NCBI GenBank assembly: GCA_017861415.1
Contig: JAGFXS010000049.1
Coordinates: 1-15,586 of the forward strand
Reading direction: 5' to 3'
DNA length: 15,586 bases
Source of the DNA: Bacillota bacterium
GTDB lineage: Bacteria; Bacillota; Clostridia; Oscillospirales; Oscillospiraceae
Below the pieces are notes generated by a model that had not been told where the DNA came from, did not search any database, and saw only the letters and a program-made list of their open reading frames with translations. Shown here piece after piece: positions 1 to 7,614 of this stretch. Each line of letters begins with the position of its first letter. The stretch's first letter is position 1. The translations under genes were made by a program, and so were the position numbers.

Positions 1-270
1 GCGCAGGGCCTTTCGGTAGCCTTCAGGGTTGGGTGCGCCAAAGTTGCGGCGGATACGCTCCTTGGCGGAGCGACCCTTTTCAATGGCGATCACTGTTACG
101 GGGCGGCCTTGCAGTAGGGCGACACCCCCCACAATGGCGGGGTCATCTCCATAAGCCCGGTCGCCATGCAGTTCCAAAAAATCAGTAAATAGGTTTTGAA
201 TATAGGTAAGCCCTGTGGGCCTGTTATTGGCCCGGGCCAGCCTGACGCGGTCATACGCGGTGCTGCTCAT
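1..270 (-). CDS. accA: Acetyl-CoA carboxylase carboxyltransferase subunit alpha, partial (C-terminus off the left edge)
   Basis: The first 90 residues of AccA are present. With AccD it forms the carboxyltransferase that moves CO2 from biotin to acetyl-CoA, giving malonyl-CoA. Family hallmarks seen are HGDR (35-38) followed by DDPAIVGG, then VIAIEKG, a KERIRRNFG stretch and PEGYRKALR at the cut edge. The short N-terminus, beginning about 34 residues before HGDR, resembles Firmicutes AccA. The start is the ATG at 268-270. It is preceded by GAGGAGG and lies inside the end of accD, so the two genes overlap by 20 bases, a sign of translational coupling of the two subunits that work as a complex. 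It is the last gene of the fab operon seen here; the rest lies outside the window. Confidence 0.95.
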   Translation of the reverse strand, partial: MSSTAYDRVRLARANNRPTGLTYIQNLFTDFLELHGDRAYGDDPAIVGGVALLQGRPVTVIAIEKGRSAKERIRRNFGAPNPEGYRKALR

Positions 271-1138
271 GGGTAATACCTCCTCTCTGATGCATCCGAA
301 GCAGTCGGGCAAGGACCTCCCGCTGTTCGCTCCGGGGAACAATGGCGTCCACAAAACCGTGGGCAAGGAGGAATTCCGCTGTCTGGAATCCGGCGGGCAG
401 CTTTTTGCGGGTGGTCTGCTCGATAACCCGGGCCCCGGCAAAGCCTGCAGTGGCACCCGGCTCTGCCAGGATAATATCTCCCTCCATAGCAAAGCTGGCC
501 ATGACGCCCCCGGTAGTGGGGTCGGTGAGAATGGTGAGGTAGAGAAGGCCGGCGTTGCTGTGGCGTTTGACGGCGGCGCTGGTTTTAGCCATCTGCATGA
601 GGGAGAGCATGCCCTCCTGCATCCTAGCCCCGCCGGAGACGGTGCAACCCACCACGGGAAGGCCTAGCTTCGTCGCCAGCTCGAAGGTACGGGTGACTTT
701 TTCACCCACAACGGTGCCCATGCTGCCCATCATAAAATAGGGATCCATAGCGAAGATCAGACAGGGAGCACCGCCTATGGTGATCCGGCCGCAGAGGATG
801 GCCTCCTCACCGCCGGTGAGGCTCTGGGTCATCTCCAACTTTTTTTGATAGCCGGGGAAGCCAAGGGGATCGGTGCTGCGCAGGCCGTCAAATTCCGGGA
901 TAAAGGAGCCGTGGTCTGCCATCAGCCGCAGACGCTGGGCGGCGCGGATGCGAAAGTGGTGGCCACAGGCGCAGACATAGGCATCATCCCAGAGCTGGGT
1001 GAGAGCTGTTTGCCTGTGGCAGTTGGGGCACTGTTGGGTCAGCTCCGCATTGTGTTCATCTGCCTTAGGCGGAATAGAGGTGCGCCCGCCCTGCTCCAGG
1101 GTGTTTTTTGGTTTATGCAAAAAGGGAAAGGTCGGCAT
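251..1138 (-). CDS. accD: Acetyl-CoA carboxylase carboxyltransferase subunit beta
   Basis: This 295-residue AccD is the zinc-binding partner of AccA in the cytosolic carboxyltransferase. The N-terminal zinc ribbon reads CPNC (C37, C40), then VCACGHHFR (C56, C58). The second pair is therefore C-x-C, not the C-x-x-C I know from Bacillus and E. coli AccD. The crotonase-fold core follows, with the PEFDGL region, [25 protein letters not shown] (about 167-175), [19 protein letters not shown] and the [11 protein letters not shown] block, all typical of AccD. The ATG start has GAGGT 8 bases upstream. It begins 11 bases after accC and overlaps accA by 20 bases. Length is close to the family norm. Assignment is firm; the shortened zinc knuckle is the only oddity. 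Confidence 0.96.
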   Translation of the reverse strand: MPTFPFLHKPKNTLEQGGRTSIPPKADEHNAELTQQCPNCHRQTALTQLWDDAYVCACGHHFRIRAAQRLRLMADHGSFIPEFDGLRSTDPLGFPGYQKKLEMTQSLTGGEEAILCGRITIGGAPCLIFAMDPYFMMGSMGTVVGEKVTRTFELATKLGLPVVGCTVSGGARMQEGMLSLMQMAKTSAAVKRHSNAGLLYLTILTDPTTGGVMASFAMEGDIILAEPGATAGFAGARVIEQTTRKKLPAGFQTAEFLLAHGFVDAIVPRSEQREVLARLLRMHQRGGITHEQHRV

Positions 1139-1149
1139 AAATTGTTACC

Positions 1150-2457
1150 TCATGACTGGGAGAAGAAATCCAGACTGTAGGCACCTTTTTGAAAACGGGC
1201 GTCACCTACAATATCCAGCTGCTCCTCTACGTTGTTGGGGACTCCCTGAATCACCAGCTCACACAGAGCCGCCTGCAGCTTGCGCAGGGCTTCCTCTCGG
1301 GTGCCGGCCAGGACAATGAGCTTGCCCATGAGGGGGTCGTAGATGGGAGAAATCTCCGTGCCCACGGCCAGATAGGTATCGAATCGGACAAACGGGCCAC
1401 CGGGGATGTGAAGGAAATCCACTTTACCTGGGGCTCTGGCGTTGATGCGACACTCAATAGAGGCACCGGAGAAACGAATGGAGTCCTGGGTGAAGTGGAT
1501 AGGAACCCCCGCAGCGATGCGAATCTGCCATTTCACCAGATCAATGCCGGTGAGAGCTTCTGTGACAGGATGCTCCACCTGCAGGCGCAGATTCATCTCC
1601 ATGAAATAGTAATTTCCATCGGCATCCAGAAGAAACTCCAGGGTGCCTAGCCCCTGATAACCGATGGTTTTTACGGCAGTGATGATACTCCGGGTCATAT
1701 CTTCCCGCAGGGCGGGAGATACGGCGGGGGAGGGTGATTCCTCTACCAGTTTTTGGTGATTACGCTGGATAGAACAGTCACGCTCTCCCAGGCAGACCAC
1801 CGTCCCGGTCTCATCAGCCATGATCTGCATTTCGATGTGTCGGGCGGGAAAGATATACTTTTCCAAATAGACAGCACCGTCGCCAAAGGAGGCGCGCCCC
1901 TCGGCGGTAGCGGCATGGAAAGCATTGGACATATCCTCCGGACGGGTGACAAGGCGGATGCCTTTTCCACCGCCGCCGGAGCGGGCTTTCAGCATGACAG
2001 GATACCCAATGACTTCGGCAGCCGTAAGGGCGGCATCTACCGTGGGCAGAATGGCAGAGCCGGGGATCACCGGCAGTCCGGCGCAGGCAGCGATCTCTTT
2101 CAGGCGTTCCTTATCTCCCAGACGCTCCATGGTTTCTGCGGCGGGGCCGATAAAGGCAATGCCGTTTCGCAGGCACAGGGCGGCAAAGCGGGCGTTTTCC
2201 GACAGGAAACCGTAGCCGGGGTGAATGGCCTGGGCGCCCGAGACTAAGGCAGCACTAATAATGCGCTCCTGGTTTAAATAGCTGTCCGCCAGGGCGGGGC
2301 CGCCGATGCAGTAGCTCTGATCCGCCAGGGCCACATGGAGGGCTTCGGCATCCGCCGTGGAGTAGACTGCCACGGTGGAGATGCCCATCTCCTTACAGCT
2401 GCGGATGATGCGGACGGCGATCTCCCCTCGGTTGGCAATGAGAATTTTTGAAAACAC
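1150..2457 (-). CDS. accC: Biotin carboxylase subunit of acetyl-CoA carboxylase
   Basis: AccC, 435 residues, uses ATP and bicarbonate to carboxylate the biotin on AccB. It starts ILIANRGEIAVRIIR and contains HPGYGFLSEN, the glycine-rich ATP loop SGGGGKGIR (about 165-173), an LGERDCSIQRNHQKL(V)EESP block and MEMNLRLQVEHPVTE with the catalytic Arg and Glu. That last motif is usually MEMNTRxQVEHPVTE, so Leu replaces Thr. After ECRINA the protein reads RAPGK where E. coli AccC has about eight more residues (EDPNTFLPSPGK), so a loop is shortened. The start is GTG at 2455-2457 with AAGGAG seven bases upstream; the product begins MFSKIL, as in the family. It lies 11 bases after fabZ and 11 before accD. 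Confidence 0.95.
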   Translation of the reverse strand: MFSKILIANRGEIAVRIIRSCKEMGISTVAVYSTADAEALHVALADQSYCIGGPALADSYLNQERIISAALVSGAQAIHPGYGFLSENARFAALCLRNGIAFIGPAAETMERLGDKERLKEIAACAGLPVIPGSAILPTVDAALTAAEVIGYPVMLKARSGGGGKGIRLVTRPEDMSNAFHAATAEGRASFGDGAVYLEKYIFPARHIEMQIMADETGTVVCLGERDCSIQRNHQKLVEESPSPAVSPALREDMTRSIITAVKTIGYQGLGTLEFLLDADGNYYFMEMNLRLQVEHPVTEALTGIDLVKWQIRIAAGVPIHFTQDSIRFSGASIECRINARAPGKVDFLHIPGGPFVRFDTYLAVGTEISPIYDPLMGKLIVLAGTREEALRKLQAALCELVIQGVPNNVEEQLDIVGDARFQKGAYSLDFFSQS

Positions 2458-2468
2458 CGGCTCACTCC

Positions 2469-2879
2469 TTAGGTAAGGGCGAAGGAAAAGCTAGCCTGGA
2501 CGCAGAGATTTCCGTCCACCGTGCCTTTGCCTTCAGCAAAATAGAAGGGGTGCTTTTTTCTGGTGATGCGGCATTCCGTCTGGAAAGTATCTCCGGGCCG
2601 TACAGGAGTGCGGAAGCGAACTTTATCCAGCCCGGTGAACATGGGGAGCTGATCCTTTTCCAGAGAGCTGCCTAAAAGCACGCAAACAGATTGGGCCAAC
2701 ATTTCGCAGAGGATTACCCCGGGTACCACAGGATTGCCGGGAAAGTGTCCCTGCAGAAACCACTCGTCGCCGCTGATGCGGACCGTGCCGTAGGCGGTAT
2801 CCTCTTCGCAGCGGGCCTCCTGTATGAGGAGCATGCTATCCCGATGGGGGAGAATGGCTTTCAGTTCTTCCTGATTCAT
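2469..2879 (-). CDS. fabZ: (3R)-hydroxyacyl-ACP dehydratase
   Basis: This 136-residue hot-dog-fold enzyme removes water from beta-hydroxyacyl-ACP to give trans-2-enoyl-ACP. It shows LPHRDSMLLI near the start and the catalytic helix region GHFPGNPVVPGVILCEMLAQ. His45 and Glu59 are the expected catalytic pair; Glu rather than Asp points to FabZ, not FabA. The length is normal for FabZ. The start ATG overlaps the accB stop by four bases (ATGA), and the gene ends 11 bases before accC. No separate isomerase (FabA, FabM, FabN) is seen here, so the source of unsaturated fatty acids cannot be told from this window. Confidence 0.95.
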   Translation of the reverse strand: MNQEELKAILPHRDSMLLIQEARCEEDTAYGTVRISGDEWFLQGHFPGNPVVPGVILCEMLAQSVCVLLGSSLEKDQLPMFTGLDKVRFRTPVRPGDTFQTECRITRKKHPFYFAEGKGTVDGNLCVQASFSFALT

Positions 2880-3316
2880 GGGGACTCCTTTCGAATGCGA
2901 AACAGCACATGGCCAAAGTCTACCACCTGCTGATTGCTGACGCAGACCTCCTCTACGACGCCGTCGTAGTCGGATACAATTTCATTCATCAGCTTCATGG
3001 CTTCGATGACACAAAGGATATCCCCTTTGGAAATGTGGTCACCCACGGAGACAAAAGGAGGTTGATTCTCGGCGGGAGAGCTATAGAAAACCCCTACCAT
3101 GGGAGAGGGGAAGCTGACAACGCCTGGCACCTCCTGGGAAGCACCTGTGGAAGGCTTCTGGGATGCAGCGGGAGCCATGGCGGGGATGGCGGCCTCGGGC
3201 GCAGGGGCCGGGTTGCGTTCCAGGCGGAGCGTTGCTCCGTCCTGGGTGATCTCCAGTCCGGTAAGATCCAGCTCATGCATCAATTTCGCATAGCTTCTGA
3301 TGTTGGTCTCTTCCAT
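2876..3316 (-). CDS. accB: Biotin carboxyl carrier protein of acetyl-CoA carboxylase
   Basis: AccB is the swinging-arm subunit that carries carboxybiotin between AccC and the AccA/AccD transferase. From the ATG at 3314-3316 it has 146 residues: a short N-terminal segment (1-34), an Ala/Pro-rich flexible linker (about 35-62) and a biotinyl domain (about 65-146) with PSPMVG and the biotinylation motif EAMKLMNE, placing the modified lysine at K108. The reading frame is open further upstream to 3433, but that stretch lies within fabF, has no family similarity, and GAGGTGA sits just before the ATG at 3316. It begins 10 bases after fabF and overlaps fabZ by four bases. Confidence 0.95.
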   Translation of the reverse strand: MEETNIRSYAKLMHELDLTGLEITQDGATLRLERNPAPAPEAAIPAMAPAASQKPSTGASQEVPGVVSFPSPMVGVFYSSPAENQPPFVSVGDHISKGDILCVIEAMKLMNEIVSDYDGVVEEVCVSNQQVVDFGHVLFRIRKESP

Positions 3317-3326
3317 TGGGTTCACC

Positions 3327-4565
3327 TCACTTTGACAGCTTACGGAAGGCAAGACAGGCGTTGTGGCCACCAAATCCAAGGGAATTGGACAGGGCCATGT
3401 CAATCTCCGCATCTCTTGCCACAAGGGGCACATAGTCCAAATCCAGCTCGGGATCAGGGCTGTGGAGGCCTACCGTGGGGGGTAAGCGGTTTTCATTCAG
3501 GGCCAGAAGGCAGGCAATGGCCTCCACAGCTCCCGCTGCGCCCAACATATGCCCCGTCATGGATTTGGTGGAGCTGACGGGAGTTCTCTTTGCCAGATCT
3601 TCACCCAACAGGGTCTTGATGGCCCGAGTCTCCATGGCATCGTTGAGGGGCGTGCCGGTGCCGTGGGCGTTGATATACAGCCGGGTCTCTGATGTATAGC
3701 CGGCCTCGGCCAAGGCTTCCTTCATGGCGGCCACAGCACCAAGCCCTTCTGGATGGGGTGCTGTGACGTGATAGGCATCGCAAGTGGAGCCGTAACCGCA
3801 AAGCTCGCCGTAAATATGAGCGCCCCGAGCCAGAGCGTGCTCATATTCCTCTAGAATTAAAGCGCCTGCTCCCTCACCGATGACAAAGCCGCCCCGGCGG
3901 GCATCGAAGGGCAGGGAGGCGGCATCAGGATCCTGGGCTACGGAGAGAGCCTGCATATTGATGAAGCCGGCCACGCCGCATTCGGCGATAGAGGCTTCGC
4001 AGCCCCCGGCGATCACGGCGTCGGTGTAGCCGTGGCGGATGGCTCGAAGGGCCTCTCCGAGGGCGTTAGAGCCGGAGGCGCAGGCGGTAACAGCGGGGAG
4101 CGCTGCGCCCTGGCAGTTAAAGCGAATGGCAATCATCCCCGAGGCCATGTTGGCAATCATCATGGGGATAAAGTAGGGAGAAACTCTTCTCGGCCCCTTG
4201 GAACGGAGTTTATCTACCTCGGCGGTGAAGGTCTGAATCCCGCCGATGCCCGTGCCAAAATAGACGCTGATGCGCTGGGGGGGCAGAGTGCCAATGATAC
4301 CGGAATCCTCCACAGCCTGAGAGGCGGCGGCGATGGCGAAGTGGGAATTGGGATCGCTTCGTAACATCTCGGCGTTTTCCATATAGTCTCTGGCGCTGAA
4401 ATTTTTGACCTCCGCGCCTATGGTCGCCTTGTATTCACTGGTGTCAAACTGGGTAATGGGGCCGATGCCATGGCGCCCGGCAAAGAGACTCTCCCGAAAG
4501 CTGGCAATATCGTTACCGATGGGGCTGACTACCCCCATACCGGTGACCACAACTCGTCTTCTCAT
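3327..4565 (-). CDS. fabF: 3-oxoacyl-ACP synthase II (beta-ketoacyl-ACP synthase)
   Basis: FabF, 412 residues, condenses malonyl-ACP with a growing acyl-ACP. It starts MRRRVVVTGMGVVSPIG. The catalytic triad is complete: nucleophile C162 in TACASGSNA, H301 in INAHGTGTPLND and H339 in STKSMTGHMLGAAGA, with K334 also in place. The C-terminal SNSLGFGGHNA motif is intact. As the only condensing enzyme in the window it would perform elongation; the FabH that starts the cycle would have to be encoded elsewhere. The ATG has AAGGAAAGGA upstream, and 30 bases separate it from fabG, the widest gap inside the operon. Confidence 0.96.
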   Translation of the reverse strand: MRRRVVVTGMGVVSPIGNDIASFRESLFAGRHGIGPITQFDTSEYKATIGAEVKNFSARDYMENAEMLRSDPNSHFAIAAASQAVEDSGIIGTLPPQRISVYFGTGIGGIQTFTAEVDKLRSKGPRRVSPYFIPMMIANMASGMIAIRFNCQGAALPAVTACASGSNALGEALRAIRHGYTDAVIAGGCEASIAECGVAGFINMQALSVAQDPDAASLPFDARRGGFVIGEGAGALILEEYEHALARGAHIYGELCGYGSTCDAYHVTAPHPEGLGAVAAMKEALAEAGYTSETRLYINAHGTGTPLNDAMETRAIKTLLGEDLAKRTPVSSTKSMTGHMLGAAGAVEAIACLLALNENRLPPTVGLHSPDPELDLDYVPLVARDAEIDMALSNSLGFGGHNACLAFRKLSK

Positions 4566-4595
4566 GTGCTTGTTATCCTTTCCTTGTTCATCGAC

Positions 4596-5333
4596 TCACA
4601 TAGCCATGCCGCCGTCTACTCGGATGACCTCGCCGGTAATATAGTCGGCGTGACTGCTGGCCAAAAACAGGACGGTCTTGGCTACATCCTCCGCCGTACC
4701 CAGACGGCCTAACGGGATGTTGGTAGCTAGGGGATTAGCCCCGGTGTCCAAATCTTGGGTCATGTCTGTCTGAATAAAGCCGGGGGCCACGGCGTTGCAG
4801 GTGACGTTTCTGGCTGCCAGCTCTCGGGCTGTGGCCTTGGTGAGGCCGATGAGTCCGGCCTTTGAGGCGGAGTAATTGGCCTGCCCGGCGTTGCCCAGAA
4901 GGCCGGAGACGGAGGAGATGTTGATAATTTTGCCCCGCCTGGCCCGGATAAACAGGGGGGTGCAGTGGCGGATCATGTGGAAGGCGCCACGGAGGTTGGT
5001 GTCCAGAACATCTGCAAAATCCGCTTCCTTCATGGTTGCGATGAGACCGTCCCGGGTGATGCCCGCATTGTTCACCAGGATATCCACCTTGCCGAAGTCG
5101 GCCTTGACAGCAGCGACAGCCTCCTTACAGGCGGAAAAGTCTGCCACATCGCAGCGATAAGCGGCGGCGCGGACACCGATAGCGAGGCATTCTTCCACCA
5201 CCGCTTGGGCGGCTGCCTCGCTGGAGGCATAAAGCAGGGCTACATCGGCCCCGGCTCGGGCAAATTCCAGGGCAATGGCCCGGCCGATGCCCCGGGATCC
5301 CCCGGTAACGATGGCAGTGTTTCCTGTCAGCAT
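4596..5333 (-). CDS. fabG: 3-oxoacyl-ACP reductase
   Basis: FabG is a 245-residue short-chain dehydrogenase/reductase that reduces 3-oxoacyl-ACP with NADPH. It shows the nucleotide-binding TGGSRGIG (10-17), NNAG (88-91), and the catalytic tetrad N113, S141, Y154 and K158 (in YSASKAG), followed by NAVAPGFIQTDMT and the C-terminal YITGEVIRVDGGMAM. Length and C-terminus match FabG of fatty acid operons rather than other dehydrogenases of the family. The start ATG overlaps the fabD stop by seven bases and has AAGGAGG upstream, inside the end of fabD, which suggests translational coupling. Confidence 0.95.
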   Translation of the reverse strand: MLTGNTAIVTGGSRGIGRAIALEFARAGADVALLYASSEAAAQAVVEECLAIGVRAAAYRCDVADFSACKEAVAAVKADFGKVDILVNNAGITRDGLIATMKEADFADVLDTNLRGAFHMIRHCTPLFIRARRGKIINISSVSGLLGNAGQANYSASKAGLIGLTKATARELAARNVTCNAVAPGFIQTDMTQDLDTGANPLATNIPLGRLGTAEDVAKTVLFLASSHADYITGEVIRVDGGMAM

Positions 5334-6244
5334 GACTGGATTGCCTCCTTGATGCCTGCCAGATGCTCGTACTCAGACACGTTCAGGGTACGAACTTCTG
5401 GGGCAATTTTTTTGATGAGTCCGGTGAGGACATTGCCAGGGCCGACCTCGATGAAGGTGTCGGTGCCGGCTGCAATCATATTGCGTATAATGGCTTCCCA
5501 ACGGACGGGATTGCGGATCTGTTGAGAGAGCAGTGCAGAAAAATCTCCCTCGTAGGGCAGGGAGGTGAAATTAGAGTAGAGAGGGATGCGCGGCGTTGTC
5601 AAAACGTATTGCCCCAGCTCTTTATTGAAAGACTGAGAAGCGTTCTCCATAAAGATCGAATGAAAGCCGCCCCGCACCTTCAGGGGCATAGCACGACCGC
5701 CGGCTTCCTTCACCGCGGCGGAGAAGGGAGCCAGAGATTCACTGGCGCAGGCGATGGTGATCTGTCCGGGGCAGTTGTAGTTGACGGGATAGACCTGAGG
5801 GAATTGACGGCACAGGGCCTCCACGGTGTCGTTGTCCAGCTTGAGGATGGCGGCCATGGCAGAATCAGCCTGCTCCGCATCGGTCTGCATCAAGGCACCT
5901 CGAGCGGTGACCAATCGAAAACCGTCCGCCAGGGAAACCGCGCCCGATACGGTAAGGGCAGCCAGCTCTCCCAGGGAGAAACCGGCAACCATGTCCGGCG
6001 TAATGCCCAAGTCTAGAAGGGCATAGGCGGTGGCCAACTCACAGGCGAAGAGGCAGGGCTGGGTATTCCGGGTTTCTGCCAGCTCTTCAGGGGAAGCGGA
6101 AAAACACTGCTCCGAAGTGCCGGGACGGATTGCGTCCAACTGATCAAATACGGCTCTGGCAGCGGGAGATCCCTCATACAGGCTTTTGCCCATACCGGGA
6201 AACTGGGCACCTTGACCGGGGAAAACGAAGGCTATCTGACCCAT
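5327..6244 (-). CDS. fabD: Malonyl-CoA:ACP transacylase
   Basis: FabD, 305 residues, transfers malonate from CoA to the phosphopantetheine of AcpP. It has FVFPGQGAQFPGMG (about 6-19), the nucleophile S90 in GFSLGE (Phe where E. coli has His, a variant also seen in other Firmicutes), R115 in TARG for the malonyl carboxylate, and the catalytic H195 in GGFHSIFM. The C-terminal EVGPGNVLTGL motif is present. It overlaps fabK by 13 bases at its start and fabG by seven at its end. The start ATG is preceded by GGGAG. The order fabK-fabD-fabG-fabF matches the streptococcal and clostridial clusters. Confidence 0.95.
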   Translation of the reverse strand: MGQIAFVFPGQGAQFPGMGKSLYEGSPAARAVFDQLDAIRPGTSEQCFSASPEELAETRNTQPCLFACELATAYALLDLGITPDMVAGFSLGELAALTVSGAVSLADGFRLVTARGALMQTDAEQADSAMAAILKLDNDTVEALCRQFPQVYPVNYNCPGQITIACASESLAPFSAAVKEAGGRAMPLKVRGGFHSIFMENASQSFNKELGQYVLTTPRIPLYSNFTSLPYEGDFSALLSQQIRNPVRWEAIIRNMIAAGTDTFIEVGPGNVLTGLIKKIAPEVRTLNVSEYEHLAGIKEAIQSC

Positions 6245-7176
6245 GTGGCAGCTCCCTTCAGGAGAGATTCTGCCTCTTGGCAGAGCTCTTGGATGATTTC
6301 GGCGGCGGGCTGGGGACGATTCACCAGACCGGCAATCTGCCCGGCCAGGAAGCAGCCGTTTTTCAGGTCGCCGTCCCGGGCGGCCAGCGCCAAGGCGCCG
6401 GTGGCCATAGCCTCCAGCTCTTCGTCGGAGATCTGTGAATACTCCGCCTGAAACAAGGCGCGGGAGAAGGGGGTTTTCAGGCTGCGAACGGGATGTCCCA
6501 GTCGTTTGCCAGTGGTAATGGTGGCAATATCCCCCGCTTTAAGGACTTTCTCCTTGTAGTTTGGGTGGACGGAACACTCCTCGGCCACAAGGAAGCGGGT
6601 GCCCAGCTGCACGCCACAGGCACCAAGCATAAAAGAAGCCGCCATGCCACGACCGTCGGCAATGCCGCCGGCGGCAATGACGGGCAGATGGGTGGCATCG
6701 CAGACTTGGGGAACCAGAGCCAGAGTAGAGAGCTCACCGATGTGGCCGCCGGACTCACCGCCTTCAGCGATGACGGCGTCGGCGCCGGCTCTGGTGACCA
6801 GCTTGGTCATGGAGACAGAAGGAACCACGGGAATCACCTTGATCCCCGCTTCCTTCCACACTCCTATGTACTTGGCGGGATTGCCTGCCCCAGTGGTGAC
6901 TACGGGAACTTTCTCCTCTACCACAACCTTCGCCACCTCATCGGCGAAGGGGCTTAGGAGCATGATATTCACCCCAAAAGGCTTATCCGTCAGGGAGGCA
7001 GCAATGCGGATCTGCTCCCTAACGTAGCTACCGGGGGCATTGCCCGCAGCAATAAAGCCAATGCCGCCGCCGTTACCTACGGCGGCTGCCAGTTTTCCGT
7101 CGGAAATCCAGGCCATGCCCCCCTGAAGAACCGGATACCGAATTCCCAGCAGGTCGCAGAGTTTAGAATGCATCAT
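6232..7176 (-). CDS. fabK: Enoyl-ACP reductase II (FMN-dependent)
   Basis: FabK, 314 residues, carries out the last reduction of each elongation cycle using FMN and NAD(P)H. It belongs to the nitronate monooxygenase-like TIM-barrel family and is unrelated to FabI. Features seen are IRYPVLQGGMAWISD (about 12-26), GNGGGIGFIAAG, FGVNIMLLSP, EGGESGGHIG with the FabK histidine H145, PVIAAGGIADGRG and LGTRFLVAEECSVHPNYK. Together with its place between acpP and fabD, this distinguishes it from a nitronate monooxygenase. Two ATG codons in tandem (7176 and 7173) could start it, three bases after acpP. No fabI is seen, so FabK is probably the main enoyl reductase. Confidence 0.94.
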   Translation of the reverse strand: MMHSKLCDLLGIRYPVLQGGMAWISDGKLAAAVGNGGGIGFIAAGNAPGSYVREQIRIAASLTDKPFGVNIMLLSPFADEVAKVVVEEKVPVVTTGAGNPAKYIGVWKEAGIKVIPVVPSVSMTKLVTRAGADAVIAEGGESGGHIGELSTLALVPQVCDATHLPVIAAGGIADGRGMAASFMLGACGVQLGTRFLVAEECSVHPNYKEKVLKAGDIATITTGKRLGHPVRSLKTPFSRALFQAEYSQISDEELEAMATGALALAARDGDLKNGCFLAGQIAGLVNRPQPAAEIIQELCQEAESLLKGAATWVR

Positions 7177-7179
7177 AGC

Positions 7180-7404
7180 TTAACCCTGGCACTTGGACTC
7201 CACGAAGCGCACCAGATCACCTACGGTTTCCACCTTCTGGTCCAGCTCGATTTCCTTGCCGATAGTGTCCTCCAGGTTCATTAGCAGTTCCACGGTATCC
7301 AGAGAGTCGATGCCCAGGGCCTGAAAGCTGGTGTCCATGGTAATTTCGGCTACATCACAGTCGTTGTGCTCAGCAATGAGCTTGGCAATTGCTTCGAAAA
7401 TCAT
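7180..7404 (-). CDS. acpP: Acyl carrier protein
   Basis: AcpP, 74 residues, is the acidic carrier on which fatty acids are built. The phosphopantetheine site is S34 in GIDSLDTVEL, followed by LLMNLEDTIGKEIEL, typical of bacterial ACPs. The frame is open back to 7536, but those 44 extra residues are not ACP-like. GGAGG lies nine bases before the ATG at 7404, so that start is chosen. It is the first gene of the operon; in many Firmicutes fabH precedes acpP, but here only a leader of about 150 bases separates it from the promoter. Confidence 0.96.
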   Translation of the reverse strand: MIFEAIAKLIAEHNDCDVAEITMDTSFQALGIDSLDTVELLMNLEDTIGKEIELDQKVETVGDLVRFVESKCQG

Positions 7405-7536
7405 AGAAGAAAACCTCCAAATATCAAAAATGATGCTTGTTTTGTTGCATTGCCGGCTGGAAAAGCTATCTTGACCAAAAGGCAAAAGTTGGTGCAGTTT
7501 CTTTGTCGAAACGTAATATCTAATACAACGAAACAA

Positions 7537-7561
7537 GGCAGGTTATCACCGATAACCTGCC
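7537..7561. promoter_or_regulatory. Perfect 25-bp interrupted palindrome over the fab operon start site (candidate operator)
   Basis: Two perfect 11-base arms (GGCAGGTTATC and its reverse complement) flank a three-base centre. The element begins three bases after the -10 hexamer, covering roughly -3 to +22 of the predicted transcript. Size, symmetry and position suit an operator for a dimeric TetR-type repressor, and a TetR gene lies just upstream. In RNA it would also form an 11-bp hairpin at the 5' end, followed on the minus strand by TTGTTTCG, so a weak terminator for tetR or an mRNA-stabilising stem are alternatives. It does not resemble the FapR or FabT site patterns I know. Confidence 0.65.
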
Positions 7562-7564
7562 GCA

Positions 7565-7592
7565 ATTATATCACTATAATAAAGTTTGTCAA
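7565..7592 (-). promoter_or_regulatory. Strong sigma-A-type promoter of the fab/acc operon
   Basis: Read on the minus strand, a perfect TTGACA (7592-7587) and a perfect TATAAT (7570-7565) are separated by 16 bases. The start of transcription is expected near 7558, giving a leader of about 150 bases before acpP. The -35 lies 22 bases beyond the tetR stop codon, so the fab operon has its own promoter even though tetR points the same way. Confidence 0.85.
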
Positions 7593-7614
7593 TAGGAGAT
7601 TTGGTCGAGGGGGA

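Noticed and set aside
1019..1319. Plus-strand open frames opposite the accA-fabK genes and minus-strand frames opposite metNIQ
   Set aside because: They mirror conserved genes in other frames, lack ribosome sites and show no domain of their own.
7405..7440. TTTTTGATATTT near the acpP ribosome site as a FabT box
   Set aside because: Only one half of the palindromic FabT pattern is present, and no MarR-type fabT gene is seen.
7405..7536. Open frame giving AcpP a 44-residue N-terminal extension
   Set aside because: The extension is not ACP-like, overlaps the 5' leader hairpin region, and a clear GGAGG precedes the ATG at 7404.
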